From assembly GCA_036971475.1 (NCBI GenBank), contig JBAIZL010000004.1:63911753-63975752 (forward strand): a DNA stretch of 64,000 nucleotides. The letters are read 5' to 3'. This DNA comes from Prosapia bicincta. Lineage: Eukaryota > Arthropoda > Insecta > Hemiptera > Cercopidae. The translations under genes and the position numbers were made by a program. Below the pieces are notes generated by a model. That model was not told where the DNA came from. It did no database searches and was given only the letters and a program-made list of their open reading frames with translations. Shown here one piece after another: positions 51,966 to 64,000 of this stretch. Position 1 is the stretch's first letter; every line of letters begins with the position of its first letter.

Positions 51966-54900
51966 TGCAACCTCTGACATTATGTCATTTGTTTATTTTT
52001 TGGATATGCTCTTTTAATAATTATTATGATACAATTGATGATAAACAAAACGCGTTAGCGACAAAGAATGTATCGATGCATAGCGTTGCATAAAGGAATA
52101 AAGACTTTTGAAGACTTTTACGCACAGTCTAGCAGAATTTTACTATAAATCATTACATATATATTTCACAACAATTCAATTTAATAGGTATATCTACATC
52201 TGTTGTTTAAAATAAAAATATAAAAAAAGTAAAAGTTATACATATCTAGGCCTCCTTAATGTCTCTGAATCTTCATACCAATTGACCGTAATAAAATAGA
52301 TGGCTAATTAAACTTGCCGTATTCAATTTCCTTCTCTGCTAATTAGATTTTAGTTGTAATTGGATTTTACTCAAGTCTGATCAGATAGGAGCAATATAAT
52401 CAGAGAGTCTCATGAGTAGTGTAACGCAGATTCGAGTTATTTTCCTTATCGGATATTACGCAGCGGAAACCCTTACAAAGACGGAACGCAATGGCAAATG
52501 AGGGTAGTAAATGACGTTGGGACAGGGACGCCGACCCTCTCTTTATATAAGGATCCAATGTTACCTGATAAATGATTCGAAACCTAACTGCCAGCAGTAA
52601 ATAATACGTTTCAACAATAAATAATGTAAAGCAAAACACCACGAGTAATCTACATGTGCTCAGGATAGATGTGAAAAGACTGGCATAGAGAAATCTAAGA
52701 TGTGCCTTAATTGCAATGAGGTAGAAACAATATTATACAATATACTTACCCCTGAGCATAATTCCCCTTGTCCTCTATATGGATTAATAAATCAATCTTT
52801 GAATAAATTATGTTGTCCAGTAATCTTTAATTCTGTAATATTGGCAATGTAACCCCGATCAGAATAATATTTATTTGACGGTAATTTTATAAGCACAATG
52901 CAGGTAATGTTATAACTCTCATCATTGTTAAAAATTGGTTTTTAATCCTATTTTCAAATCGTGAATGACATAAACTCTATCAGAACCAGTGTCGTTCGCG
53001 AACTTTATGAGCACACCATGTATAGTCATTATACATTCTTATAATACGATAGCCGATACATTCCTCTATCATTATTACATTTTCTTCTAAAACATATTAA
53101 GAAGAGCAGATTTTATTTTTAAGTCTGAATTTTCATTTTTTTTACTCGTGAAAGAAAAATTCATGTTTAAAGTTATTAAAAGTTTCATGTGGTATCTAAC
53201 TAAATAAAATATTTATAGTTTTCCCAACCAATGGCAAGAGCAGAAGTCAAAAGTTCAAATGAAGTTAGAATAAAGATGTTGTGTGTAGTATTCCTACAAT
53301 AGCAAAATAGTAATTTAATTTTACAAGATATCAATAATTAAATGGTATTAGTACATAGTTATGATTGTACATTTTGTTTGGTATTTACTTAGAGTCCAGC
53401 GATTTATCCACCGTCAGATCATGCAGGACACCCTACGGGTAGGCCTACAAGGATCTGGTAAGTCGGGTTGGATCATATATTGACCTTGGTCGAACTGGAA
53501 CGTTTCTACATTGGTAGCCATTTTCACCAATTCCACATAACGTAAAAAAATGCAGAAATCCAGTTACATTTAGTGACTAGCCACAACCAATCAAACGATT
53601 TTTCATAAATATTATAGAAAAACAGTTTCATAAGAATCATTGTACAAATAATAAAAAAATGCAATGCTAGCGATATGTGTAGATATTTGAGTCCTATTTA
53701 ACCATAAATATTTCTTTACTGGAAACTAAAACACGGCCCTCTTATATTCCAAAGAAATAACTTTTGATTATAATTTTTTTGCTGGCTCTCTAAGCACCAG
53801 GATAATCTTTCTGGGATTTCATGAAACAAATACCTCTTGTTTACTTCCTTATATGCCTTACACTTTAAACCTCATATGATAATAGATTTTCTCCTTTCAG
53901 AATCTTTGATAAAATAATAATTTTACTATCCAAATGCCAAACTCAAATTATTTAGAATTATAAGTGTATATAGTGTAAATAGTAATATTCGTTATGTTAT
54001 GTATTATATAATGTAATGTATTACATGTCATATTTCTCTACGGTAAACACTTTGTCTCTTTATTTATACCAAGATCATTTATGATATTATCAACGGAACT
54101 TTAATATGAACCATTAATACTCATTAACAATGTGTTGATCCCAATTATGAATCTGGAATAGAGGAGTACACTTAATTTAATTGAAACTTCGTTAATACAA
54201 TAAAGGTGTTTATATATTCTTATTTTTGTCCATTTTACTACTAAAGATTTCATATTTCTTTATGTTAATTTATATTTACATATACGTTAGTATGTATAAT
54301 ATAATTTTAATTTCACCTTATTTTGTGGTATATATATTTCATAACAGTTAAAATCAAACATTTTCCGAACAATCTGGAGAACCGATTCTTAAATTTTTGC
54401 TGCTTTGTCATTTGGATGAAATAAAATTCATAGAAAATAATATAAATCATGTCCTCTGATGATCTAAATATATGTGTGCAGTTAAAAGGAATTTTGTTGC
54501 GATAACTACACAATGAACATTTTTTTTTTTATATTCTTCTGTATATACAATATCTAAGGATAATTACGTATATTATGTATTGAAATGTGTATTGATTTTT
54601 AAAAAAAAAATTCAATGGTATATAATTTTTCATTTAGGAAGGTATAATTAGGTTATAAAAACAGGTAATTCATTATATCAAAAACAATGCCTTTACATAC
54701 AAGATCCATTTTTATTTGTCTTTCAAGTATGGTCATTTATTTTGTAATTATAAATTACTTTTAAATGGACTAAACATCTGGTTCATTTTATACAAGACTC
54801 ATAACATTCTATATAGTAAATTACATCATTTAACCCCATATAGAAATAAAGGTATATTTAATAATCCACCTGATAATGACTTTGGCGTACTGAAACTAGC

Positions 54901-55231
54901 AAATACATTTATAATATACACAAAATCATGTATTTATTATATAATAGTTTACGATAATAAAGAAATTCATTTTTCTGTATGCCAGTTGAATGTGTAATTG
55001 CTTTCCCCATTTAGAAAACTCTGTCTTAACAAGCTACACTAACGTAAGAACATAGACAAGACACTAATGAGGCTTTCCATCAGGTATACCAATTATTCCT
55101 AGATTAAAACCTCATATTCAGTCGAATTATGGAGTCATAGAATTATCATCAATGACTCTGAAATAATGAAACTGTAGCACAGGAAATAAATATTTCTTAT
55201 TTTGTGACCAGATTTAAAAGCATACATCATC

Positions 55232-55233
<2 letters not shown>
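51966..55233. other. AT-rich DNA with two GC-richer islands, no gene recognised
   Basis: Islands at about 52420-52640 and 53395-53510 stand out by composition. I could not match either to a transposon end, LTR or RNA gene. The 80-codon frame at 52400-52642 (minus) and 93-codon frame at 54716-54997 (plus) have no motif I recognise. Confidence 0.4.

Positions 55234-55288
<55 letters not shown>
55234..55288. repeat. (TA)n microsatellite at PLE family 2 3' boundary
   Basis: TA repeat, about 27 units. The PLE pLTR begins directly after it. Confidence 0.97.
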
Positions 55289-55291
<3 letters not shown>

Positions 55292-55500
55292 GAATGTCAA
55301 ATATGTATATCTGTTAGAATTATTTTTAAGATTAAATAATATACACTAATTACAGGAATAATATATTGAAATAATAATTCAAAGCTTTTCGTTGGTTGAC
55401 ATTACCAACATCCTCAGGAATTACAATACTAAGAATATTAAAAGAACTGTCTAACAAATATGAAGCTACTAGATAAGGCATTACACAGTTGCCAAATCTA
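55289..55500 (-). mobile_element. PLE family 2, 3' pLTR
   Basis: Downstream (minus sense) of the GIY-YIG segment. It shares AAAGCTTTTCGTTGG and the ACCAACATC-TCAGGAATT block with the pLTRs at 13.4 and 57.2 kb. Outside that block it is diverged, so this may be a sub-family. Ends at the (TA)n tract at 55288. Confidence 0.65.
55376..55422 (-). ncRNA. Hammerhead ribozyme, type I, PLE family 2 (intact core)
   Basis: On minus: stem I AAUUC/GAAUU, core CUGAGGA (55411-55417), one unpaired U, stem II GUUGGU/ACCAAC, GAAA, stem III AA/UU with loop GC, cleavage triplet UUU. Relative to 13413-13461, stem II is one pair longer and the loop has changed, while pairing is kept. That is compensating variation, good support for a real structure. 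Confidence 0.75.
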
Positions 55501-55599
55501 TTACAATATTGCCAAACCTATTCCACTGCTGCCACAACATTATATACATTGAACATTGTATGGAATTTAGAACGTATTTGAATTTGTTCATCTATCAAT

Positions 55600-57125
55600 T
55601 TGATATCAATATTATGCTTGTAAATTTCATTTGTAAGCTTCACATACGTTCAATTTTTAACCCTTTATTTATTTCTTTTATAATTTTCATATTATTTATA
55701 TTAGAAAGCATATGATTATTAATAATACAATGAGTAGAGAAACTAGACTTATAAATATTTGGTTTTAAAAAAGCATTAAAATGTTCTTTATACCTTTCTT
55801 TCAATTTTTTCTTTGTTTGTCCTATGTAAACTTTATTACAAAATTCACATTCTAATATATATACTCCATTTTTCTCATGTATAGGCCTACTATTTATATT
55901 ATTATTATGGTTAATTATATTTATTATTCTATTATTAGTTCTATAAGCAATTTGTATGTTTTTATTAGTAAATAATTTGGAAATATTTTTTATTTCAAAA
56001 CCAGTGTAAGTAAAAGTACTCCATACAGTATTATTATTATTACTACTATTGTATTGAATATTATTTTTTATTTGTTTTTGTAATATATTATAATTTAATT
56101 TATCTACTGTTTTTTTTTTGTAACCATTTTCTCTGGCTATCTGGTATATTATGTTTTTCCCTCATTTTGTTTTAATTGCTCATAGGAATTTTGTTCATTA
56201 TATAAAGAAGATTATATAAAGCAGCCATTTTCTGATTATATGGGTGGTTGGAATAATTAGGTATTTTTTGATTGGTTTGTGTAGGTTTACGATAAATCAT
56301 ATATTCTAAACACGTTTCATTTTTAATTATTGTGATATCTAGGAAATTTATTTTACAATTATTTACCATTTCATAAGTAAAATCGATACTATTATTAATT
56401 TTATTTATGTCATCTAATATATTTACTAAGTTAATATTATTATTATTTGATACATATAACCCATCATCCACATACCTAAACCAATGCCCATTTTTATCAT
56501 ATTTTTTTATAATTGCATTTATATTACTATCTATTTCTTGTAAATATATTTCGGAAACTATACTAGATAAAGGGGAACCCATAGCTAAACCATCTTCCTG
56601 TCTATAAATTTTATTATTATATGAAAAATAGTTTTGATTTATTAATAATTTCATTGTATTAACAATTTCTAAAATTAATTTTTTATTTTTTTGATATTGA
56701 GAAATTTTAGATTTTATTATTTCAATAGTTTCTTTGATAGGAACGTTAGAATACTTATGTTTAATATCAAATTATATCAATTTCGTATATTTATCTGTAT
56801 TGATATGGTTTAAATGTTCAATATGATTAATTGAATTATTAATAGTATAATTACTATTATGTTTTACTTTATCATTAAGAATATAGGCTATAATTTTTGA
56901 TATTTTGTAAGATGGAGCATTTATAAAATTTAATTAAGGTCTAATTGGCTTATCTATTCTGTGGAGTTTAATAAGTCCATTCATTATCGGAATTTTAGGA
57001 TTATCATTTATATAACTAGGAAAATTATTTTTATTAAATAATTTATAAGATGTGTTTATTATATTTTTTATTTCATTTTGAAATTTTCTAGTAGGATCTT
57101 TATCTAAAATAAAAAATTTATTTGT
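55600..57125 (-). pseudogene. PLE family 2: RT with GIY-YIG endonuclease, 5'-truncated
   Basis: Read on minus from 57125: DKDPTRKFQNEIKN, then IKLHRIDKPIRP, a SYKISKIIAYIL stretch, FDIKHKYSNVPI (motif A Asp, about 56760), then an open stretch at 56654-56172 with YRQEDGLAMGSPLSSIVSEI (motif B), WFRYVDDGLYV (motif C, about 56460-56490), INFLDITII (motif D) and YRKPTQTNQKIPNYSNHP. The linker leads to the nuclease NGVYILECEFC, VYIGQTKKKLKERYKEH (about 55880-55780) and a C-terminus ending near 55640. Stops occur near 56937, 56773 and 56160. Catalytic RT and GIY-YIG residues are visible. The N-terminal third is lost where the frame runs into (TA)n at 57125. Sequence is AAT/AAA-rich (Asn and Lys-rich protein) and clearly a separate family from PLE-1. 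Confidence 0.85.
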
Positions 57126-57166
57126 ATATATATATATATATATATATAGATATATATATATATATA
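57125..57166. repeat. (TA)n microsatellite inside PLE family 2 locus
   Basis: Imperfect TA repeat (one GA) between the truncated RT frame and the pLTR pair. Confidence 0.95.
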
Positions 57167-57213
57167 AAGAACTAAGTCAAAATACAAATACAAGAATTAT
57201 AATTGAATTTACA

Positions 57214-57258
57214 ATTCATAGCTTTATGTTGGCTAACAGTACCAACATCATCAGGAAT
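57214..57258 (-). ncRNA. Degenerate hammerhead motif (GAAA lost)
   Basis: CUGAUGA and stem II are intact, but the GAAA reads AUAA. Predicted inactive. Confidence 0.5.
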
Positions 57259-57327
57259 ATTAAACTAATAAAATTACCATTTGTCATTAATTATGACATA
57301 CCTGTATGTTAATTTTAATTGTTTAAT

Positions 57328-57372
57328 ATTCCTGGTGATGTGTGTACTGTTAGCCAACGAAAAGCTTTGAAT
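57328..57372 (+). ncRNA. Degenerate hammerhead motif (core A6 to G)
   Basis: GAAA, stem III and stem I are intact, but the core reads CUGGUGA and stem II is damaged (GUGUG against CCAAC). Predicted inactive. Confidence 0.5.
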
Positions 57373-57446
57373 TGTAAATTCAATTATAATTCTTGTATTT
57401 GTATTTTGACTTAGATTTTTATTAATACACAAGAATGCATATCGCG

Positions 57447-57449
<3 letters not shown>

Positions 57450-57511
<62 letters not shown>
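57450..57511. repeat. (TA)n microsatellite at PLE family 2 5' boundary
   Basis: TA repeat, about 31 units, directly next to the outer pLTR end. Confidence 0.97.
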
Positions 57512-57514
<3 letters not shown>

Positions 57515-58627
57515 TTATTTATGTATTATTCAAGTCTTAGGAAAATAAGAATTTTTTGCAATATCATAAATATTTTGGGATATTTTTGAAACCTAGTTCG
57601 AATTATATGCACACTAATAAACTTAAGATATTCTCTAGCCTAATTAGAAGAAATAGCTTATCATAACCCTTAATAAATGTTCAGGACTCATTCATAATCT
57701 GAGCGTTTATGAGGTATACAAAAAGTAATTTCAGGAATCATTTTTTGCAATTACAAAAAAACATTATTTTTTTTTAAAATTAATTATTGTTATTGATTTT
57801 TATAGTTATAATCTACAGGTACTATTCTAGTCGCCATAGAACTATATAGAAATGTTTGCGAAAGCAGATCAATTCCAACATAATTTACAGCCTTCAATAA
57901 AAAGAAACCTTTCTCAAATAATTTCAGTAAATCTTGTGTATCCCGTCAGTTATATATTTCAGAAGATTTGCTGGAGGTACAAATTGAAAAATAAAACACA
58001 GGTCAGCAAGCATTGCTTGAAGGTCTTATTACAAGACATATTATGTTAATGCGATAACATGATTTGAATTATTAAGACAAGAAAAAAATATAATAAAAAT
58101 ACTCTCATGATGAAACGTCAGTAATTAACGAATTCGTAGATGTATCGAATAAATTAAAAAAGAATTAAAACATTACATTTATTTCAAGATAATGTATAAG
58201 AAAGGACAGAATAATAAATGTGGAGGAAGACTTCGTTCTTTTCTCTAATATAACATTCGGCAAAAACAGGTCATAGGCAACGATTTATCAGGTGGATCTA
58301 TTCCTACCGAAGTTGAGTTTAGGATAATGCAGAATCTCTATAATTCTGATGTGAGCTTTAGATATGTGCGTCTCCTAAGTACAACGTTTTGCAGAAAGAG
58401 AATTGGCTTTAAACTACAAAAATAGTTGTAGGATCCTGTACTCTGATAATTAGCTCCACCCAATAAAAATTACAGTGAAGCGCGAGCTTCTATGTTTTTC
58501 TTTTTCCACTAAGATTTCTAACCTTAAACATTAAAAATTTAAATGACAGACGTAATGTCTTAATGTGTAACATTTTTTGAAAACGTAAATAGAAATCCTC
58601 CTAAATAGAAATGTAGAAAGTCGCAAG
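57512..58627. other. AT-rich DNA, no feature recognised
   Basis: No coding segment or repeat seen; the 65-codon frame at 57852-58049 has no known motif. Confidence 0.5.
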
Positions 58628-58714
58628 GTAATTATTCCAAGCTCCGACCTGTCATAGGTTGCGGCAAAATAAATAACAAAAGTTGTAATTTACTTGGCGT
58701 CTCTACCGCAATAT
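58628..58714 (+). repeat. Dispersed repeat, copy 2 (partner at 8813)
   Basis: Same-orientation partner of 8813-8899, about 50 kb away. Most conserved words are GTAATTATTCCAAGC, GGTTGCGG and AAAAGTTGTAATTTAC. Confidence 0.65.
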
Positions 58715-61140
58715 CAGAGCATGATAATCCTTTACAAACCTTATACAAATTTGGTTTAGCTCTTCAATCATTATTAGAAAATAATATCTCAACATTACAA
58801 ATATCATATTTAATCTAAGTAAATTAATTTCATAGGTTTTTTCACTAATGATATTGTTAGTGATAACCTAAACCAAGTTTATTTCATTTAAATCCTACTC
58901 ATTAATAAGTAATATCACATTTGCTTTCACTTTAATAATTACTTCGCTTAAAAACGGAATACATTAAATGAAATTATCTAATTTATACCGCTCTTTAGTT
59001 TTAAAAAAATCAATAATTTACATGAGCCTGTATATATTTTAACGAAATATGATCCGAGGCTCTAAAAGGAACTATAAATTATTTTTTGTAAAATAGGAAT
59101 ACAATGTACTAAGCCAAACTGGTAGTGTAACTACTTTATTGGGTTAAAAATGCATGAAAAACCTTTTCAGTTTTAAGAAGCAATGGTGCTAGAGAAACTA
59201 GAAAAAAATGAACCAATACGTTGAAAGTTGAAATTAAGGAATGTGATTGGTTTAAAGTAGGAGAGAAGGAATAAGATGTTTAAAACGTTAGATTTTTGGA
59301 GAAATGATACTAGAGAGTCAATCTTCAACGTTCAGTGAGAATAGGCAACGTTCGCAAAAAAATCCTTTAAATTTATTATTAAAAAAATTATATATAACAA
59401 CCTGATCTTGAATAACTTGCTTGGAATGAAAAATATTTATATGGAACTTCTGTAATATTTAAATTTGATGCAATAAACCTAATTCCATAGGCTACCATTG
59501 TCGCCATCATAATATAGGCTTGGCACAGGTATATAGTTCTCTGTTATCCAGATATTTTTATGGTATTTAAAATGTCGTTTAAATTATTGATGTTTTATTT
59601 TTAAATTTTTGAAGAGATACGAATTCACAGAAAAATAATATGTTGCAATAAATGACTTTAGAGTACGCTGGTTGTGGAATAGTTTTCTATAATTAATATT
59701 GGCTGCATGTTTGTCATTTGAAGAGCACAACCTCTCTACGGTTCGATATGTAGAATAGTTGTTGACGATCCCATCCCAATATTATTAACCTTCAGGTGTA
59801 TATTTCCAAGAATTCTTTTAGACTATCGACGATATAACGCTTGATTATGTACATTCAGTTTTCTTCTTCATACAGGACTTGCGAGTGATACCGCATCTCC
59901 CAATATTTCATCCAATAGGAAAACCCTAATTACCGTAGCTTAATATATTACATAGTTTCCTAATTTACATTTAGGTTTATAAGGTATAGGCTTTTTTTAC
60001 AGTTTAAAAATACACTTTCAGTTTCTGAAGAGTCATATCAGATACGTATGATATTTTGCTATTATTATTTTATTATATAAGTTTAGCATACAAAATAAGA
60101 AAAACCATACTAATAACAATAACCACACAGGCATTATATTTCATTTGTAACTGGTATAGACACATATATTATCAGAGACATTACTAATTTGGCCATGTAA
60201 AACTTAACCATTTCTTTACATGATATAATGTCTCTTGGACTTTAATTTATTTATGCTATTTTAAAATATATATTTGTATAAAATACAAAAGGATGGGTGC
60301 TTATATGATACTCCAATTATATGACATGTAAGAGTTATATTGAAGTGATAAATACTATGTAGCGGAAAACTATGTAGAATGCAATGATTTCGGACAAGTG
60401 GATGTAGTTGGCCTCCACGTAACTATCAGTACAAAATCAGGTGAAAGGGTTTGTCAAGTCTCAGGACCAGTAGTAGTTTTGTTTTACACATGTCTACACA
60501 AGATTACACAAAACATGTTTTATATTTTCGGGCAGTGAATTGAACTTCTATGAGGAGGTAAATCGCGAATACATAAGTAAAACACTTTGCTGGGTTTAAA
60601 CAGTCGCCCTACATATACGAACTTTTGAAAATATACTTTTGTGTAATGCTGAATTCACAAATAAATATGAATACAGTAAAGATTAGTTCAAGCAAGGTTT
60701 TTCACTTTACTAAACAATAAGTAGTGTCTTTGATATAAAATCTGCATTACAGTTGAATTCAATAAGTTTGTTTTTCGCGTTTTGATAATATATTTTCAAC
60801 TACTGACAAAATTGATTTAAACATATTGAAGGATGATATGTCATAACATATATCTTATGAAAAGCGACTCTAGTTTATCTGCAATTCACAAATCTATCTA
60901 AGGAGTTCTGAGATAAGGAGATAAGCTACCACTCAAGGGGACATTAATAGTCCTGTTAAGACACTGCGCATGACTTAAGTAATTTGATAAAGTTTGCATT
61001 AACAATTTGAACTAATATTAATAGGCCTCATAGAAAAGATATTTCAAGCAGCCTTAGTAGTTAGACTTTTGGTATAGAAACAGATAAACACCCCTACTTA
61101 ATGATAGTTCTAAGTAAATGAGTTTCGCACTAGGTCAGGG
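58715..61140. other. AT-rich DNA, no feature recognised
   Basis: No coding segment, RNA gene or repeat was recognised. Confidence 0.5.
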
Positions 61141-61830
61141 TATGTCATGGACAAGACTCTTCCTCAGGTGTGTTGTGATGGACTGAGCTTGTGGTTTAAC
61201 GGTGTTGTGTGGTGTGTAATTGTTCATAGAATAGACGGTTATAAATGTTCAAGTATAGTAGTTAATTGTGCGTGTGTTATCACAACCCAAATCTATTTTC
61301 GCCACACACATATAAATCACACATCACTCAGACAAAAAATATAGAGACCAATATAAATATCCTATACTACATCGACAACCCAACATACTAAACAAAACAG
61401 AAAACTACTAGATATATAAACCCCACGAAAACTATTAGCAGATCATTCACAGAATGACAGAAATAGCAGAATGACAAAACACACTCACATTCAAATACTA
61501 TATTTTAACACATAGTTAGCATCTACTATATGAAAAAAAACATAACACACATCACCATTACACCACACCATCTCACCAACTAAATAAAACTTAGCAACAG
61601 TCTTGTCCGGGACTCACAGTATTGAACAATGCTCTGACCTATTGTAAAACGCGTTTGTTTATTTGAACCCTTTATATATATATTTTTTTGTGGTATTTTT
61701 GTATATGAAAATGGGTATTGGACAAATAGTGGTGTTATGTCAGCAGTAAACTCTGTATACATTGAGACTAAAGGTGGTGTCTCTATTGATAAACTGGTTT
61801 TGTTGATGGTTTTATTCATTTCTAGAAAAT
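61141..61830. other. Compositionally skewed segment with loosely inverted ends
   Basis: About 61270-61600 is strongly C/A-biased on plus with few G, unlike its surroundings. GGACAAGACT at 61150 and AGTCTTGTCC at 61600 are reverse complements, and neighbouring words (GTGTTGTGTGGTGTGTAAT against ATTACACCACACC) match loosely. This could be an old inverted-repeat transposon or another rearranged PLE; no protein motif supports either. The 65- and 79-codon frames at its ends match nothing I know. Confidence 0.3.
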
Positions 61831-62289
61831 AAATGAGTGATTTTGAAGAAAATGTTATTTATTTAAGTAAATAGAAAGTAATAAAATTAATTATCTGAAA
61901 TTTCTTATCCGGAAAGAAACCAAAAAAAGCTTTCCATTTATTCAAGAAAGAATAATTATTCTAAATAAAAATATTTAGCGATAAGAGATAAAGAGGGCTT
62001 ACTATTGGCAGAGGGTGGGGCGGAAGTGCATCAATCATGTACGGAAACTCTAAATTTTATTTCAAATGATCAGGAGGTTATTTAGGTAAATCGTATTTAT
62101 ACCTTATACTACCTATTTCGTTATAATATGGCTAATAATGTGTAAGAGATCAATAAAAAAGTTAATAACTAAAACTTTAGAACATTATATAAGTAATACA
62201 TTTTCAATACGTAGCCACGTTGCGAGGCAATAAATTGACCAAAGGATAACATATTTTGTAATTCCAAATGCATTTGTTTAATAAATTCG

Positions 62290-62720
62290 CGTTACAAAAT
62301 TTGCAATAACAAAACGTGCTTTTTACAAACGTATGCTGCTAAATATGAGCCCACATTTGCGCTATCATTAGCACTGTAACAAATATTAGCTATCAAATAC
62401 TCTACAAAAAATGTTCTAAAAATATTTTATAGTAAATTCGAGTTACTAAATCCATAGTATAAAGTGTATCGTACCAGCAGCACTCCAATAAATGTCTTAT
62501 TTAGTTAACAGTAAAAACATTTCCAACTATATGCTCGCTTGAACAAATGTGTTTTAGATATGCTCTATGATATCGGGTTACCAAATATGAGTTATGAAAT
62601 GTTAATAAAATGCGTGTTACCAATGTGTGGTAATAAAATTCTTTGAAACATATTATCCCATTTGTACAAAGTATTATAAAATGTAATTTTACCTACTTTG
62701 TAGCAAAATCTCTGCGCAGA
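62290..62720 (+). repeat. Degenerate short-period repeat, AAATGTGCTAC-like
   Basis: Recurring words include ATTTGCGCTATCA, GCTATCAAATACTCTAC, AAATTCGAGTTACTAAA, AAATGTGTTTTAGATATG, ACCAAATATGAGTTATG, AAATGCGTGTTACC and AATGTGTGGTAAT, at spacings of roughly 13-22 bp. GCTATCAAATACTCT closely resembles words at about 9785-9830. Confidence 0.4.
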
Positions 62721-63583
62721 TGTTTCATGGGAACATTTCGCGCTGAAATATTTTACAACGTCAAATCATAAAATATGATCTTTCAAAATAACTTGATTTT
62801 TCTTATAGACGGGACAATTTTACAATTTTGTCAAAAGCATTTGACAATATTTTTCTTCACATATCCCTGGTTTTGTAGTTTTGAGTGACAGGCTTTTATC
62901 TTTTGTGTATTCTTCTAACGTAAAATGAGCACAAAGTTTTCATTGATTGTAAAAGTTTGATATTATCACTTTGCCAGCAATACTTTTCTAAATCTTTCAA
63001 ACTTCAAATAATTTGTACAGAATATGAACAACTTTTGTCAAATAGCATACAGAAATAATACTAATATTTAATAGACTAATTCAATTTAGTTTTAAATTAA
63101 AAATGACATAATGTTATTTTAAAAGAAGGTTTTGTGATAAATAAATAAAAATATCGATTAGTAATTAACCCTGTAGAATGAAGAAACGAGTATAAAGAAT
63201 AAGTTCTGAGTTTCATATCCACATTACAATTTCTAATAATGTTTAACAACAATTAAATCCCTGTCTATACAAACAGTACCTGAGTTAAGTGTATTTAGGT
63301 ACAAAATTTAAAAAAAACGTTTGACCGATGGAAGTCTGTCTCTGTAGATGTAATTCCAAAGATAATAATGGTCTCTCAATAAATAAAGGTCGTAAATTTC
63401 TAGCGAAAGATATATATTTCTCAATTGATTTCAACAATAAAATCGTCTGGGTGAATCGATGTAACCCTTCTTATAGGGTCACCCTATAATACCTTTCAGA
63501 CTTATGATGTTATATTATTAAAGTTAAGAGATATGGTTATAAAAATAAAATATGGGTGTTTTACGAGTCAAGTAATTAATTTT

Positions 63584-63646
63584 ATTATGCTGCGACGTCG
63601 TTTCCATAACAAGATCGCTAACATCATCAGGTCTATAACACATAAT
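63584..63646 (-). ncRNA. Hammerhead-like motif, unassigned PLE-like repeat
   Basis: On minus: outer stem I AUUAUG/CAUAAU, core CUGAUGA (63624-63630), a U, a region that should be stem II but pairs poorly, GGAAAC, stem III AC/GU with loop GAC, and a GUC cleavage triplet. The damaged stem II and inner stem I suggest a decayed copy. No RT or nuclease fragment was seen nearby. Confidence 0.45.
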
Positions 63647-64000
63647 AGACGTAAATCCTTATTATAGTATACACAGAGTACTTAATGATAAGGAATACTT
63701 TTAGTTATCAAATTATTACATAGTATGAATAAAATAGTGAAATAAAAAAAAACGAACTATCACATATGCATATAAATATTATTTGGTAGGAATTCAGGTA
63801 TTCATAAAAATTGTTCATAAATACAATGAATTTGATTGCAGTAAATATAAATAAACTACATTCTCACATAAGACACTTTAAATTATAATATATCATGAAG
63901 TTACGAAAAAAGGTTTATAAAATCCAGAGCTAAAAACGTAATAATAACTTGTTTACAAATCCGAATATTTCAGATTTAAAACAATATCATAATGTCCAAA

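Larger units (their letters stand above)
57167..57449. mobile_element. PLE family 2 pLTRs in head-to-head inverted arrangement
   Basis: 57167-57275 is a minus-sense pLTR like 13475-13600; 57320-57449 is a plus-sense copy of the same repeat, so the two form a hairpin with arms of about 100 bp and a spacer of about 50 bp. The outer end reads TTCGCGATATGC when viewed toward the element, like TCGCAATATG at 13337-13346, and both touch (TA)n. Confidence 0.75.

Overview
The window looks like AT-rich, gene-poor eukaryotic nuclear DNA, most likely from an arthropod (probably an insect). The evidence is the long (TA)n, (GT)n and (CA)n microsatellites, the absence of any long host reading frame or operon structure, and the mix of transposable-element relics: Penelope-like elements, piggyBac, a ZBED5-type hAT and a jockey/CR1-like non-LTR tail. 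I found no host exon, tRNA or rRNA that I can defend. Taxon cannot be fixed from sequence alone.

Layout. 1.85-2.33 kb is an unassigned GC-richer island. 3.5-4.55 kb is a decayed piggyBac transposase whose 3' end lies inside a 1.23-kb tandem duplication (4.47-6.92 kb). 12.1-13.1 kb holds two inverted fragments of a Penelope-like element (PLE): reverse transcriptase tail on minus, GIY-YIG on plus. 13.24-13.79 kb holds tandem PLE terminal repeats (pLTRs) between (TA)n tracts. 20.85-21.71 kb is a degenerate minisatellite of about 140 bp period, followed by a solo pLTR with an inverted tail (21.77-22.0 kb). 24.85-31.29 kb is the main feature: a PLE cluster with one nearly full-length copy (A), a 5'-truncated copy (B) in head-to-tail tandem with it, and a third copy (C) inverted head-to-head with B, which makes a palindrome with arms of about 1.7 kb. 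36.13-36.64 kb is a 5'-truncated non-LTR element with a perfect 15-bp target duplication. 38.36-39.54 kb is an internally deleted piggyBac with TTAA ends. 43.58-45.14 kb is an internally deleted hAT with a perfect 8-bp target duplication, inserted in the middle of an older inverted repeat. 55.2-57.5 kb is a second PLE family, bounded by (TA)n. The remainder is anonymous AT-rich DNA.

How the parts work together. The PLE copies encode reverse transcriptase plus a C-terminal GIY-YIG endonuclease. Their pLTRs carry sequences that fold as minimal type I hammerhead ribozymes, in the sense orientation of the element. At least five copies keep the CUGANGA...GAAA core with a compensating stem I (13.4, 21.9, 24.9, 31.2 and 55.4 kb); others are degenerate. 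Hammerhead motifs in PLEs are already published, so the class is known. What seems worth a second look here is the density and variety of these ribozymes, one extra unpaired U shared by two families, the near coincidence of an inverted junction with a predicted cleavage site, the large PLE hairpin, and the apparent association of one PLE family with (TA)n tracts. No transposase or reverse transcriptase in the window has an uninterrupted full-length reading frame, so all are annotated as pseudogenes.
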